NCBI RefSeq assembly: GCF_000515415.1
Contig: NZ_KI911783.1
Span: forward strand, 2,408,392-2,472,391
Direction: 5' to 3'
Origin: Bradyrhizobium sp. WSM1417
GTDB lineage: Bacteria > Pseudomonadota > Alphaproteobacteria > Rhizobiales > Xanthobacteraceae
DNA: 64,000 nt
How positions within the stretch are numbered: the stretch's first letter is position 1; every line of letters begins with the position of its first letter. The position numbers and the translations under genes are program-made. Under the pieces are notes generated by a model. The model did not search any database. It saw only the letters and a program-made list of their open reading frames with translations, and had not been told where the DNA came from. Below, in pieces: positions 50,357 through 59,794 of the stretch.

Positions 50357-51589
50357 TCACCGAAGGGGACCCGGATCATGAGCGTGCAGACGTCCAAGAT
50401 TGCTTCCGGCCACTTGCGCTGGAGACTGACCTACGAGTTCTTCGTAAAGGTCAGGATCGGTCGCACCCTCGGTATTGATGAGGAAGACCCGTGCTTCAGG
50501 TCCAAGACCAATCTGGCCACGCAGGGTCGAATTGGCAGCAACTTTGAGCAACCCTGCCATACCAGCCCCGCCACTTTCGCCTGCAACGACAGGTGGGTCA
50601 CCGTCCCTGGGATTGGCCAAACGCTTCATGACGCTGACGGCGTCCTCGTCATCGACGATCATAAAAGCGTCGGCTGCGCGCGAAAGGATGCGCCAAGCGA
50701 TCAGCGAAGGTTCGTAGCATTCGAGCATCGCCATCACTGTCGTCTGCCTATGAGCTACCTTGACGGGATACCCGGCGCGAGCGCTTTCAAATAGGCACGC
50801 TGCGCGCGATGGGTCGACAACCGTGAAGAACGGGCGATTATCACCTAACAAGACCGAAAAACGTCCGGCGATCGCTGCCGCGATTCCACCGACCCCTGCC
50901 TGGACGAAGACGTGGGTCGGGGGTTCGGGCAGCTGTCGTAGTGCTTCACTCAGGAGCGCGGTATACCCCTGCATCACCAAACCAGGGATACGCTCGTAGC
51001 CCGGCCAGGACGTGTCGGACACCGTGGTCCAGCCGTTCTCTGCGGCAACTCGGGATGCTTGAGCAACGGAGTCATCATAGTTGCCGTTGACGCGGATCAT
51101 CTGCGCGCCATATCGGACGATCGCTGCGATACGCTGTTGGCTGACGCCGGAGTGGACGAATATAGCACAGTTCGCCCCCACCAGCTGGGCGCCCTGCGCT
51201 ACTGACCTGCCATGGTTACCATCCGTAGCGCAGGATACCGTCATTTCCCGTGCTACCGCCTTCACCTCAGGCGCATGAAGCTCCGACACGTCAACAGCCC
51301 TGCCGAGGGGCCGAGTCGCTGCTTCTAAGACGAGCCGGATCACCGCATAGGAACCGCCCAAAGCCTTGAAACTGCCAAGGCCGAGCCGATGGCCCTCGTC
51401 CTTGACTTGGATCGAGCCCACGCCAATCTCATTTGCGAGCCCCGGCAAAGAAATCAGGGGTGTTTCCTTGTGGCCATTGCGACATCTAAGAAACCGCTCC
51501 ACTTCTCGCGCGGCTTCGCAACTGAGCATGTTGGTATCCGCACCATCTAGAGGCGCGCGGTGGTCGATGCGATGGTTAAGATGCAACAT
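50357..51589 (-). CDS. dpaL: 2,3-diaminopropionate ammonia-lyase
   Basis: PLP enzyme that breaks D- or L-2,3-diaminopropionate into pyruvate and two ammonia. 410 residues, the family's usual size. The PLP lysine is K75 in LGLGSFKALGGSYA; CATDGNHGRSVA binds the cofactor phosphate region and GVGGIAAAI and GESGGAGMAGL are the later glycine loops. I chose ATG 51589, preceded by AGGAACTCGAACC, since the family starts there (LHLNHRIDHRAPL); the frame is open for 53 more codons upstream. No partner gene is adjacent. It could serve nitrogen recovery from diamino acids in the host, and may relate to the diaminobutyrate enzyme at 9.7 kb, which is inference. Confidence 0.9.
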   Translation of the reverse strand: MLHLNHRIDHRAPLDGADTNMLSCEAAREVERFLRCRNGHKETPLISLPGLANEIGVGSIQVKDEGHRLGLGSFKALGGSYAVIRLVLEAATRPLGRAVDVSELHAPEVKAVAREMTVSCATDGNHGRSVAQGAQLVGANCAIFVHSGVSQQRIAAIVRYGAQMIRVNGNYDDSVAQASRVAAENGWTTVSDTSWPGYERIPGLVMQGYTALLSEALRQLPEPPTHVFVQAGVGGIAAAIAGRFSVLLGDNRPFFTVVDPSRAACLFESARAGYPVKVAHRQTTVMAMLECYEPSLIAWRILSRAADAFMIVDDEDAVSVMKRLANPRDGDPPVVAGESGGAGMAGLLKVAANSTLRGQIGLGPEARVFLINTEGATDPDLYEELVGQSPAQVAGSNLGRLHAHDPGPLR

Positions 51590-52510
51590 GGTTCGAGTTC
51601 CTGGGCGCAGATCTAGCGATCGCGCCGCTGCCTGGGAAAGAATAGCGGCAATACCGGCCATGTCACGCTTCTCCCTAATCCGCAGGAATGGGCGGCCGCT
51701 CTCAATGAGGACCGTGATGGGATCGGGTGGGGGGGCCTGCATGTTCAAGACCGTCGGAGAGCTTCATCGCCATCTCTTACCTCGTTTCGCGCAGCACTCT
51801 CGTTTCGTGCACGAGCGTCAGCCTGTGCAGCAGCTCAATGATATCCGTGCGGAGGGGCCGCGAATAGCCATAGCCATCTTCCAGTCCGTGGGCGGGCGTA
51901 CAGACGAGGTCGTGCAAGGCAAGCAAGCTTTGCACCTGGCTCGACAGACCAGAGGGTAGGCACTGCCGTGCGCGCGGACATTGGCGAGCAAATATCAAAA
52001 TGAGCACGCGGATGGAGCTCGCCCGATCCGCGTTCCTCCTCGTCCTTGCGCCCAAGGCGTGGCGGAAGTCCTTTCAACGGAGGTATGCAATGCTGCCGTT
52101 GCCACGCGGCCTCACAGCTGTTGGCTCAGCAGCTTTTTGGGCCCGATCCAGAGTAGGCTGATTAGATGCGCGGCTAGCGCGCCGCTCGAGCGCAGCATGG
52201 ATTTGCGCAAAACCCCCTAGCGACAGGCTGCTGGGTCCGTATGTTTCCTGCAAACATCCTACGCTGTGGTGCCGCCGAGCTGGAAACGCACGCGCTCGGT
52301 TATTTCCTCTCGCTCCATCTTATTGAAAGCGGGGCTGAGCATCATCCTTGCTCACCGAACAATCGTGCGCGCCGCGACGCCCCGGTACGGCAAGCTCGGT
52401 AAGAACAATCAAATCCAAAGCTGGCACAAGATGTTCGTTCCGGCGGCGCAGATGTAGGTTCACTGTGCACCGGCACGCTGAACCGTTTCGAGGGGCGGGA
52501 AGCGTCTTTT
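51590..52510. other. Intergenic stretch upstream of dpaL
   Basis: About 920 bp. A minus-strand frame at 52266-52352 gives AFNKMEREEITERVRFQLGG and stops, natural-looking but only 28 codons, probably a fragment. No promoter was identified. Confidence 0.3.
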
Positions 52511-52740
52511 CTAGGCCGCGCGCTTGGACTGCGGGTCAGACCGGATCAGATCAAAGAGCGCCTTTATCGCGCTCGAAAGGTAGACATCCTTTCGTCCTAC
52601 GAACACGGTCTCTACCATAGCATGTTCGGCCGGTGACTAGTGGATTGCGACTCTGCCGCCCCCCAAGCGGGAGCGAGGATGCCTTGCGGCATAAATATCA
52701 CGCCGAGTCCCGCGAGACGCAGCTGATGATGGGTCAAGGG
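52511..52740 (-). pseudogene. LysR-type regulator C-terminal remnant
   Basis: Minus strand, from about 52740: LRLAGLGVIFMPQGILAPAW in one frame, matching the GLGIxxLPxxLxxP segment of the LysR ligand domain, then a stop; the neighbouring frame continues ETVFVGRKDVYLSSAIKALF and DLIRSDPQSK to a TAG at 52513-52511, like a LysR C-terminus. The helix-turn-helix half is missing. It lies upstream of and on the same strand as dpaL and could be its lost regulator, which is a guess. Confidence 0.5.
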
Positions 52741-53527
52741 AGCCGAACTCTTTGTGGTTGGCTTTCCTACGGTAGCTGCACGACAACGGCTATCATGTCG
52801 TTCACATCACTCCGACCGCAATGCCGCAAATGAATGCCGAAGCACATTGATGGCGGAATATCACGGCAGCGCTGACTGACTGCGTGATCTCCAACTAAGC
52901 TTTCGCTCATGCTAGGCGGTCTAATCACAGAGGGGGATCGCGCCTGAAACGTTTCCGGCAGCCTCGGTTATAGGATGATACCACCCGCAAAGTGACTTAG
53001 TAGGTCACTTCAGCCGTCTGCCTCATCCTTCCGTTCGCGCGCGCTGGCAGGAGTCGTCAGCGCGATAGCCGCTCCGTATATTCGTCGCGCGGCAACAATT
53101 GGCGCGTCCGATGAGAAATAAGAAAAACTGATTATCTAGACACAACCAAAAACAGGGTGTCTTGGACTGGCGCGTTCGACAATTCTCTGAGAACATTGAT
53201 GTCATGATACCGGTCTGGGACGCTCAGGATGAACAATTCGGTTATCACCGCGCGCCGATTAGCGTTCCTGCCCCGACGCGCGTGGTGCGACACGCGGGTC
53301 TAAAGCAGAAGAGAGCGCTCCGTGCGACCATGACGATGGTCGACAAATTATCGTTCGGCTCTCTGAGATAGTTTTGGAGCGGCACGAGGACGTATCACCT
53401 CAATGTGAACTAGAGCGTCATCTGACTTTCAACCGTGCGGCCTATCTGCCTTGAATCGGGTGTTGCGGCAGTCTCGTCCGCCGCTGGGCCAGGTCGTATG
53501 TTGGTTAAACTTGGAAGAGGATATGAC
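52741..53527. other. Intergenic stretch, nothing recognised
   Basis: About 790 bp before the GNAT gene. GGAAGAGG at 53513-53520 is that gene's ribosome binding site. No other feature. Confidence 0.35.
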
Positions 53528-54097
53528 ATGGTGACCACGCGTAAAGTGTCTATCGATGACGCCGCAACGGTGACCCACATGGTTTCTGCCCTACTTGCCG
53601 AACTTGAGGGCGGACAAAAGCAGGGCGGACTAGATACCCAGCTGGCTGTCGACCTCCTAGCCATGAAAGAGCGGGTTTATGGGTTTGTGGCTTTCACGGA
53701 GGCACGCCCGGTCGGCCTCATTATGTTGTCGGAAAGCGCCGCCCTTTTTGCGGGCGGAACCTACGGCATTATCACCGAACTCTATGTGGTGCCGGATCAG
53801 CGATCGTCTGGGGTCGCGATGCGTCTCATTGAGGCTGCGGTTGGCCTGGGGACGGTAAAGGGCTGGGGCCAGCTTGAAGTCGGGGCGCCGAGGCAACCCA
53901 TCTGGAGCCGTAGCCCCACCTCAGCATTGTACCTGAAGGCCGGTTTTGCAGAGATCGGCCCACGCCTCAAGTTGCCGTTACACGGCTTAGCCAGTCAACG
54001 TGAGAAACGTAATGCTGCAGGGAGATCGCGGTTAGATCCTCGGCGGCAACGCGCGCTAAGCCGCCGTATCCCGGATTCGTCCTCGAGATTTGCGTGA
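53528..54097 (+). CDS. GNAT-family N-acetyltransferase
   Basis: About 189 residues. Acetyl-CoA-dependent transferase of unknown substrate. Motif A is visible as YGIITELYVVPDQRSSGVAM, where the Q/R-x-x-G-x-G/A loop (RSSGVA) binds the pyrophosphate of CoA; a C-terminal YLKAGFAEIG is motif B. I chose ATG 53528, seven bases after GGAAGAGG. The frame continues about 35 arginine-rich residues past the natural end of the fold (after LPLHGLAS), suggesting that the original stop was lost. It stands alone between non-coding stretches. Confidence 0.82.
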   Translation: MVTTRKVSIDDAATVTHMVSALLAELEGGQKQGGLDTQLAVDLLAMKERVYGFVAFTEARPVGLIMLSESAALFAGGTYGIITELYVVPDQRSSGVAMRLIEAAVGLGTVKGWGQLEVGAPRQPIWSRSPTSALYLKAGFAEIGPRLKLPLHGLASQREKRNAAGRSRLDPRRQRALSRRIPDSSSRFA

Positions 54098-54745
54098 GGT
54101 CGATTTGCCAGCGCTCGGTTGACTCGCGATGGAGTTTGTAGTGCCAGTTTGGGTCCGGCCGACAAGTCGGAGAGCACCGCCGTATCCCAAACCCTCTTTT
54201 TGAGTGAGCCGATCCGCGTGCCCAGCTCTGAACCTCGTCCCCGCGGGTGCTTCTTGCGTGGCGTGAGCCTTGTGTAAGGGCCGAACGCTGGCCAGTTTTC
54301 CCGGGGCGTACGGATGGAACGGCTTACACAAGGCTCACGAACTCGCCCTATCGCCATAGCAGCTCGTTGGGAGGGATGCGGATCGACGTGCCAGACCCCC
54401 GCTCGCAACTTTCCTAATCTGGCCGCGGCCGCTCTGATCAAATCGTCTGGATCATGACGATCGGTAGGGCATGCGTCCGCCGGTAGCGTCAGCCCGACGG
54501 TCCCGGTACCGCCCACGGCCTCCTCGTATTAGCACCCGCCCCGCCCCGCCAGCGCTAGCATGCGCCCAAGGACAATCTCACAGAGCAAGTCGGAGCGCCC
54601 CTCGATCTTGCGAGCAATGTCGCGGATGACGCCGCCGAGATAGGTTCTGAGCCGGCGGCGCGGAAGTGTGCATGCCGAGATACCGGGTGCAGAAACCTAC
54701 GCATCGGCCCAATTTACGGCTCCGTCGGCTTGAAGAGGCCGCGGT
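54098..54745. other. Intergenic stretch with one long inverted repeat
   Basis: About 650 bp. Apart from the inverted repeat at 54263-54338, listed separately, I see only motif-free frames. Confidence 0.35.
54263..54338. repeat. Perfect 16-bp inverted repeat with 44-bp spacer
   Basis: GTGAGCCTTGTGTAAG at 54263-54278 recurs exactly inverted at 54323-54338. The arms end abruptly on both sides. It might be a pair of mobile-element ends left after decay or a cruciform/hairpin. No open frame of note lies between the arms. Confidence 0.6.
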
Positions 54746-55039
54746 TTAGCTACCTGGCTGGCGCATTTTTGCGATCACGGACGTGGCAAAACTTTCCCTC
54801 TCGCACGCGACGCGACGCTGGTGAGCTCGGAAGTTCTCGACACGCTTGCTGATCTCATCGCGCTCTGAGCCGACCCAGTCGATTGGTCCGAACTGCGGCG
54901 GCGCCATGCTCTCGCGCATTGGCGCCGACGCAGGAACAGCCGGCGACAAGCTGGTGATGGTGATCTCGGCGGCAACCGTCTTTGCGAACGCATCGGTCTG
55001 CGCCCGCAGCGCTTTCAGTTCGGCTTGCCAATCACTCAT
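54746..55039 (-). CDS. Small conserved hypothetical protein
   Basis: 97 residues: MSDWQAELKALRAQTDAFAK at the start, a proline/alanine linker, then DWVGSERDEISKRVENFRAH and a basic tail. It matches a Bradyrhizobium family of about 100 residues with the pattern W-x-x-ELK-x-LRAQTxAF ... W-x-GSER-x-EI-x-x-RV-x-x-F-x-AHQ, function unknown. AGGAGACATC precedes the ATG. Runs on the same strand as the next gene to its right. Confidence 0.65.
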   Translation of the reverse strand: MSDWQAELKALRAQTDAFAKTVAAEITITSLSPAVPASAPMRESMAPPQFGPIDWVGSERDEISKRVENFRAHQRRVACERESFATSVIAKMRQPGS

Positions 55040-55113
55040 GATGTCTCCTCAAGGGTCCTCTATACGACAAACCCTTTCATTGCGCGAGCCCTATTGTGTT
55101 TGGACTTAGGGGC

Positions 55114-55365
55114 TCAGGCCGCGCGCTGCTGGCTCGATCTCTCTCTTTCTTCGAGCAAGCTAATCGTCGACATGAGCTTGTCTCGACGTGCACGCAGGTT
55201 GTGCGCAAGCATCGGATAGGTAGGCTGCCGCACGTCGTACACGCCAGCTTTAGCTTCTTCCTCGACAATGTCGGAGTTCATAAGCCGGACGCGCCAACAC
55301 AGATCGGCGATCAGGGCGTTGCGACGTAGCTCTCCGGTGGTGCCGGAGCGGGACACTTCTTGCAT
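55114..55365 (-). CDS. Small hypothetical protein
   Basis: 83 residues from ATG 55365 with CGAGGCAAAAC before it; an ATG at 55410 is in frame but has no ribosome binding site. The sequence is natural: MQEVSRSGTTGELRRNALIA, then RLMNSDIVEEEAKAGVYDVR and a basic helical tail. It probably forms a small unit with the gene at 54746-55039, 75 bp downstream on the same strand. No family name known to me. Confidence 0.5.
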   Translation of the reverse strand: MQEVSRSGTTGELRRNALIADLCWRVRLMNSDIVEEEAKAGVYDVRQPTYPMLAHNLRARRDKLMSTISLLEERERSSQQRAA

Positions 55366-55410
55366 TGTTTTGCCTCGACCTGAAACGGGGCCTCCCTTGT
55401 CGCGGGCCAT

Positions 55411-56029
55411 TTAGGCCGGATGAGCAAGCGGAATGCCACGTGCTCTCCGCGAGCGTGATCGGTTCCGGAAATAACCAGCGGCCGTGCCATCAAGCTTAAT
55501 TTTGGAGTTCGATTGCGAGCGCGGCGTTGACCAATAAGATGGGCGCCCCGGACATGCCCCCGTCGGGTCCAGCACGACGAATTCCGCGCGCCATAATACC
55601 CGGCCGTGGACTTCGTTCAGCGCTGAGGCGATGTCGCGAGTTCCAGATTGATCAAGCAGCCGGACGGAGCGCACGACCTGGTCGAGATACGACGAAAGAT
55701 CACGGTTCTGCGAAGCCGGCACTCTGACGATGCTCGCGTCACATATCTGTTGAACAGGTTGCTGATCAAGCTTGCGTATCTCACCGAGCCGGAGAGCATT
55801 GCCCACGCACAACGGCTGCGCGACGCCTTCGAACGGACAATGGCCGAGGTTGAGAAAAGCCCTAGCGCGAAATCCGCGCAAGCCATTCGGGTGACGCTAA
55901 TGGAAGATCGCATTGCAACAAAACGCCAGTCTACCGACGGCTTACCTGCCAGCCCTCGTTTCGCATACCGGCGCCTTTGGCGGCGAGGGCGTCGCTGGCC
56001 CGCAGCGAGCGGCCCCACCCACGAGCAGG
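55411..56029. other. Stretch with one candidate plus-strand frame
   Basis: About 620 bp. On the plus strand from 55648 a frame runs to 56067 and its first 85 residues look natural (RVTYLLNRLLIKLAYLTEPE, then AHAQRLRDAFERTMAEVEKS), but the end is arginine-rich and overlaps the next gene on the other strand. It may be a damaged small gene. On the minus strand near 55560 GGMSGAPILLVNAALAIEL also looks like a protein fragment. Confidence 0.3.
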
Positions 56030-56455
56030 CTAGTAGGCGCGCCGCAGTAGCCCTGGGAGCCGAATAGGGTTCGGATAGAATCTATTCGCAACCGCGAGCA
56101 CGGCCAATTCATCGGTTTCGAGCGCGATCTTTTGAGCGAGCATGATGTCGCCAGCCACCAGGGGACGTTCGGGAACAAAGCACCACCCGATCTTAGGCTG
56201 ACCTTGTTCGTCGACCTCCAAAACATTGCTCACGCTGGCCTGGTAGATTCGATATCGTCGACCCGTGTGAGAGCCCGTGACCTCGAAATAGCCCTCGGCA
56301 TCAAATTGCGCACGCTGCTCTGGAGATAACCAATCCCGCAGAAGACGCCGCGCACGCGCTTCCGGGCCGTTTTGCTCAATGAAGCTCCCGTAGAGCAAGC
56401 GCAGGGCACGCAAACGCGCACGACAGCCGACCCCATTGCGCCTGAACAAAAACAT
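56030..56455 (-). CDS. Conserved hypothetical protein
   Basis: 141 residues. The core ARRLLRDWLSPEQRAQFDAE followed by GYFEVTGSHTGRRYRI, PKIGWCFVPERPLVAGDIML and AQKIALETDE is a family very common in Bradyrhizobium, often in multiple island copies; function unknown. The basic N-terminus (residues 1-30) differs between copies. It ends close to the plus-strand candidate frame and is followed upstream, 17 bp away on the same strand, by the next small gene, so the two are probably one unit. Confidence 0.7.
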   Translation of the reverse strand: MFLFRRNGVGCRARLRALRLLYGSFIEQNGPEARARRLLRDWLSPEQRAQFDAEGYFEVTGSHTGRRYRIYQASVSNVLEVDEQGQPKIGWCFVPERPLVAGDIMLAQKIALETDELAVLAVANRFYPNPIRLPGLLRRAY

Positions 56456-56472
56456 TTGCCGTGCCGTGTTAG

Positions 56473-56694
56473 CTAACCACCGACGAGGCGGGGATAGAAC
56501 AGCGTCTCATCGGCAGTCGGGTCGAATGACCGTGTGACCTTGAGCTCGCCGGGCGACGTCCGGGTGGCAGCGGTAAATCCTTGCCCCGTCAGCTCCTTGA
56601 AGCGCTTTTCAGCCTGGGCCAGCCCCTTCGGGGCGGTTTGCTCAAAGATATGTCGGGTGTCGCCCGTGTGGTCCATCACGATCTGAATGGCCAT
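56473..56694 (-). CDS. Small conserved hypothetical protein
   Basis: 73 residues: MAIQIVMDHTGDTRHIFEQT, then AEKRFKELTGQGFTAATRTS and FDPTADETLFYPRLVGG at the end. This matches a short Bradyrhizobium family with the pattern MAI-x-VVMDxTGDTRH ... RFxELTGxGF ... FDPxxxETLFxPxLxGG, function unknown and often next to the partner at 56030-56455. First gene of that small unit. All conserved residues I know are present. Confidence 0.7.
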   Translation of the reverse strand: MAIQIVMDHTGDTRHIFEQTAPKGLAQAEKRFKELTGQGFTAATRTSPGELKVTRSFDPTADETLFYPRLVGG

Positions 56695-57224
56695 GAAATA
56701 GAACTCCGCAATTTCTAGCCCCTGTGACGAAGAACCTTGCAGCTCGGAATAGTGTTCCTATGTCGCTCGAAAATATGAGTGTTCTCACTGACGCGCGGGT
56801 AACCCATAGCCGTAGCTGCACAGCCCTGACGTGCCGCATTCACTCGAACGGGCGTCGGCGTGTTCAACAAGATGCTCTCCCAGCCGTCGGGCTCAGAGCT
56901 TCAAGACCATCAGCGGCACAGGTCCAGCACCTTTCGTCCGGGGCACTGCGCACCAGAATTCCGAGAACTCGTCTTCGGCTCGCGCCCGGAAGGACGCGTA
57001 CATCGTTGCTGTCGGGCCTCGCTCCACGAATTGGCTTTAGTTCTTCTCGTCGTCAATCTGCACCATGGCTCATACTTCTTTCTGACGATGATGCCGCTAT
57101 GCGATCCGACTACCCTTCTGCCTCCACCGCCATGGGCCAGCGGCTTCCTCCATTTCGTGCCGCCTCATCCAAGTGACGACCTCGCCACGAGCCAGGAAGG
57201 ATTCCTGATACCCGATCGCCACGC
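56695..57224. other. Intergenic stretch, nothing recognised
   Basis: About 530 bp between the small pair and pabA. No motif-bearing frame, RNA gene or repeat. Confidence 0.35.
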
Positions 57225-57803
57225 TCAGGAAGTCTCTGCAAGTCGCAGAAAATTCATGAGCAAGGCGTGCCCTTCCTTTGTAAGTATCGATTCCGGATGG
57301 AACTGCACGCCATAGGTTGGTTGATGGCGATGTGCAACGGCCATGATCTCGCCTTCGTCTGAACGCGCGGTGACCGTGAGGTGCGGCGCGCAGGCCTCAT
57401 CGAGCTCGACAACGAGAGAATGGTAGCGCCCGACGCAAAGTGGAAACGGGAGGTCCTGGAATAGCCCAAGGCCGTCATGCGTTACGTACGAGGACCGGCC
57501 GTGCATAGGGCGACGTGCACGCGCGACGCGTCCGCCGAAAACGCTGCCAATACACTGGTGTCCGAGGCAGATGCCCAGAATTGGGAGCCGCCCGGAAAGT
57601 TCGCGGATGACGGCGGTAGATATTCCGGCTTCCATTGGAGTGCATGGACCGGGGGAGATAACGATGGCGCGCGGCTTGAGGCCAACAAGGTCGCTCACGC
57701 CGACCGCGTCGTTCCGGAACACCTCGGTTGCTTGACCGAGTCTGCGGAAATACCGCGCAATGTTGAAGACGAAAGAGTCGTAATTGTCGATGATGACGAT
57801 CAA
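57225..57803 (-). CDS. pabA: Glutamine amidotransferase subunit, PabA/TrpG family
   Basis: 192 residues, class I amidotransferase that releases ammonia from glutamine for its partner. The nucleophile is C79 in LGICLGHQ, with the histidine and glutamate of the triad in GVQFHPESI. The N-terminal MIVIIDNYDSFVFNIARYF and VISPGPCTP are standard. Such subunits can serve both folate and tryptophan synthesis; because its start overlaps the end of pabB by four bases (ATGA, 57800-57803), the folate role is the better guess. Order pabB-pabA on the minus strand. Confidence 0.88.
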   Translation of the reverse strand: MIVIIDNYDSFVFNIARYFRRLGQATEVFRNDAVGVSDLVGLKPRAIVISPGPCTPMEAGISTAVIRELSGRLPILGICLGHQCIGSVFGGRVARARRPMHGRSSYVTHDGLGLFQDLPFPLCVGRYHSLVVELDEACAPHLTVTARSDEGEIMAVAHRHQPTYGVQFHPESILTKEGHALLMNFLRLAETS

Positions 57804-59209
57804 AATGCACCGGGCGTTTCAGCACCAAATGCATCAAACATCCGCTGCGCCTTGGCGAGCGTCTCTTCGTATTCGGCCTCTGGCTCCGACATCGCGGTTA
57901 TACCGCTACCGGCGTGAAACACCGCCAATTCGTCATCGATCGTGACAGTGCGGATCGCAATGTTCGTATCCATGTATCCGTTGAAACCGATGAAGCCGAT
58001 CGCCCCACAATAGACCTCTCGCGCCACACCCTCGATGTCCGCAATAATCTCCATCGCGCGGACCTTCGGTGCCCCTGTAATGGAACCGCCGGGGAAGCAA
58101 GCTCGAAGGAGGGTAACGGCGTCTTGGCGTTCTGAAAGTTCACCCGTGACGACTGACACGAGGTGGTGCACTGAGGCATAGGATTCGAGCTTGCACAAGG
58201 CTGGAACGTCGATCGAATCCACAGTGCAAACGCGAGATAGATCATTTCGCAACAGGTCGACGATCATAGTGTTCTCTGCGCGGTCCTTTTCGGACGCGAC
58301 CAGCATATCAGCGCGGCGCTCGTCTTCCTTGGAATCAGAGGATCGCGCGATCGTACCTTTGATGGGGCGCGTTTCGACCTGCCGTCCGTCAAGCTTCAGA
58401 AGTCGTTCCGGCGAGCTCGACGCGATGGTGAGCTTGCCGTAGCGCAGCAGGGCTGCAAAGGGGGCTGGGTTTAATGATCGGAGCCGGCAGTAGAACGAGA
58501 TGGGGTCGAATGAAGTCGAGATCTCCGCGCTGAAGCGTTGCGCAATGTTGGCTTGGAAGACGTCGCCGGCCAGAATGAAATCGATAACGCGCTGTACCGC
58601 CGCAATATAATCCTCATGACTGAAATTCGAATGCCATCTGCCCGATGTGACCAGGGAGTCATTCCGCGGCGCTTTTGGGCCGGCAAGGAGGGCTGCAAAC
58701 TCATCGGCTCGCCCGCGTGCACGCTTGTTTCGTCGCGCCGGATCCTGCTCCGGCCATCCACTAGAAAAGATCCAGCATCGGTGGTCGCGATGATCGAAGC
58801 TGATGACCACGTCATAAAGATGCAGCATGGATTGGGGCAACTGCTGACCAGGAGCTGCCGGCGCCGGTAATCGCTCCAGTGTCCTGTTCAGATCGTAACT
58901 CAAGAAGCCGGCCGCGCCTCCCTGGAACGGCGGGAGATCGGGGCGATGCTCTTGGCGAAACCTGGCCAGCAGGGTGCGAAGAGCTTCCCATGGATCGCCA
59001 TCGAGAGCCTCTCCATTGCAACTCGCCTGTCCGTCAACGACCGTGTAAGTGCTGAAGGGGTCGCAGGTCAGATATGAATAGCGCCCTAGTAACTCATGGC
59101 TTGCTGCGCTGTCGAGAAATGTAAGGTGCGATCGATGCGCCAGACATTGCATCCCAATGATGGGCTCGATCCACTGCAGTTCGCGGACGTGCATCGCCCT
59201 GTCAGTCAC
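57800..59209 (-). CDS. pabB: Aminodeoxychorismate synthase component I
   Basis: Adds ammonia to chorismate to give 4-amino-4-deoxychorismate, precursor of p-aminobenzoate and folate. About 469 residues. The key residue separating it from anthranilate synthase is K284 in RPIKGTIARS; TrpE has alanine there. ENTMIVDLLRNDLSRVC, SVVTGEL and CFPGGSITGAPK are also present. The best start is uncertain: GTG 59209 or ATG 59194 (MHVRELQWIEP), the latter matching family starts better. No pabC (lyase) gene is beside it. As a folate gene on a symbiosis island it parallels the biotin and pantothenate genes nearby. Confidence 0.9.
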   Translation of the reverse strand: MTDRAMHVRELQWIEPIIGMQCLAHRSHLTFLDSAASHELLGRYSYLTCDPFSTYTVVDGQASCNGEALDGDPWEALRTLLARFRQEHRPDLPPFQGGAAGFLSYDLNRTLERLPAPAAPGQQLPQSMLHLYDVVISFDHRDHRCWIFSSGWPEQDPARRNKRARGRADEFAALLAGPKAPRNDSLVTSGRWHSNFSHEDYIAAVQRVIDFILAGDVFQANIAQRFSAEISTSFDPISFYCRLRSLNPAPFAALLRYGKLTIASSSPERLLKLDGRQVETRPIKGTIARSSDSKEDERRADMLVASEKDRAENTMIVDLLRNDLSRVCTVDSIDVPALCKLESYASVHHLVSVVTGELSERQDAVTLLRACFPGGSITGAPKVRAMEIIADIEGVAREVYCGAIGFIGFNGYMDTNIAIRTVTIDDELAVFHAGSGITAMSEPEAEYEETLAKAQRMFDAFGAETPGAF

Positions 59210-59311
59210 CGGACGGCCGGCGCGCTCGGAGGCGCGCTTTCGATTGTGATCCCCGCCCCAACGAGAGCGAGCTCATCTCGGGCCCGCAAAGTCTTGAGAT
59301 CGATTGTCAGG

Positions 59312-59671
59312 TTAATCCCCGCCGGTGGAATCAATGCGCAGAGCCTTCGAACTTATCACTGACGTTGACACGCAACGCTCGCCTGTTGGTACATTGTAGT
59401 CGGCCGCGAACCGCAACTCCCTGAGTGGTCGTACCCGCCTGATCGATTCCTGGTAGAGATCATGCGCTTTGTAGGCTGCGAGCTCCGTCTCGTTATCGAA
59501 CTCACCATAGACCACGACGTCGATGTCGTTGCCGAGCTGGTCGGTCTTGCGGTTGCGAGCGACCTCGAGCCGGCGTGCATGTGGGATTGTGGTGAGAACC
59601 CGGAGCCCTTGGATGATCTGGTCGATATGGGCCTGATCCTTGGCGCTAAACAAGACGATGTGACGAATCAT
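59312..59671 (-). CDS. Dabb-domain (stress-responsive A/B barrel) protein
   Basis: 119 residues from ATG 59671, where MIRHIVLFSAKDQAHIDQII starts as the family does; an in-frame upstream start at 59776 exists. The Dabb pattern is visible: MIxHIVLF, a helix with LRVLTTIPHA, then DVVVYGEFDNETELAAYKAH and the closing strand region. These small dimeric barrels act in stress response or as cyclases in plants and bacteria; no specific role can be read here. It lies 100 bp upstream of pabB on the same strand and may be cotranscribed with pabB-pabA. Confidence 0.8.
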   Translation of the reverse strand: MIRHIVLFSAKDQAHIDQIIQGLRVLTTIPHARRLEVARNRKTDQLGNDIDVVVYGEFDNETELAAYKAHDLYQESIRRVRPLRELRFAADYNVPTGERCVSTSVISSKALRIDSTGGD

Positions 59672-59794
59672 GGGTGCCGCAGTGTGTGATATCGCTAGAT
59701 TGGTCGCATAACTATCCTGCGATTGATCTCGGCGCAACCACACCTCATGCCACGCGCAAGACCGGATTGAGGACAATGTTGCGAAGGGTCGAGC

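Noticed and set aside
57225..59209. trpE-trpG instead of pabB-pabA
   Set aside because: K284 in the PIKGT motif of the large subunit marks aminodeoxychorismate synthase; anthranilate synthase has alanine there.
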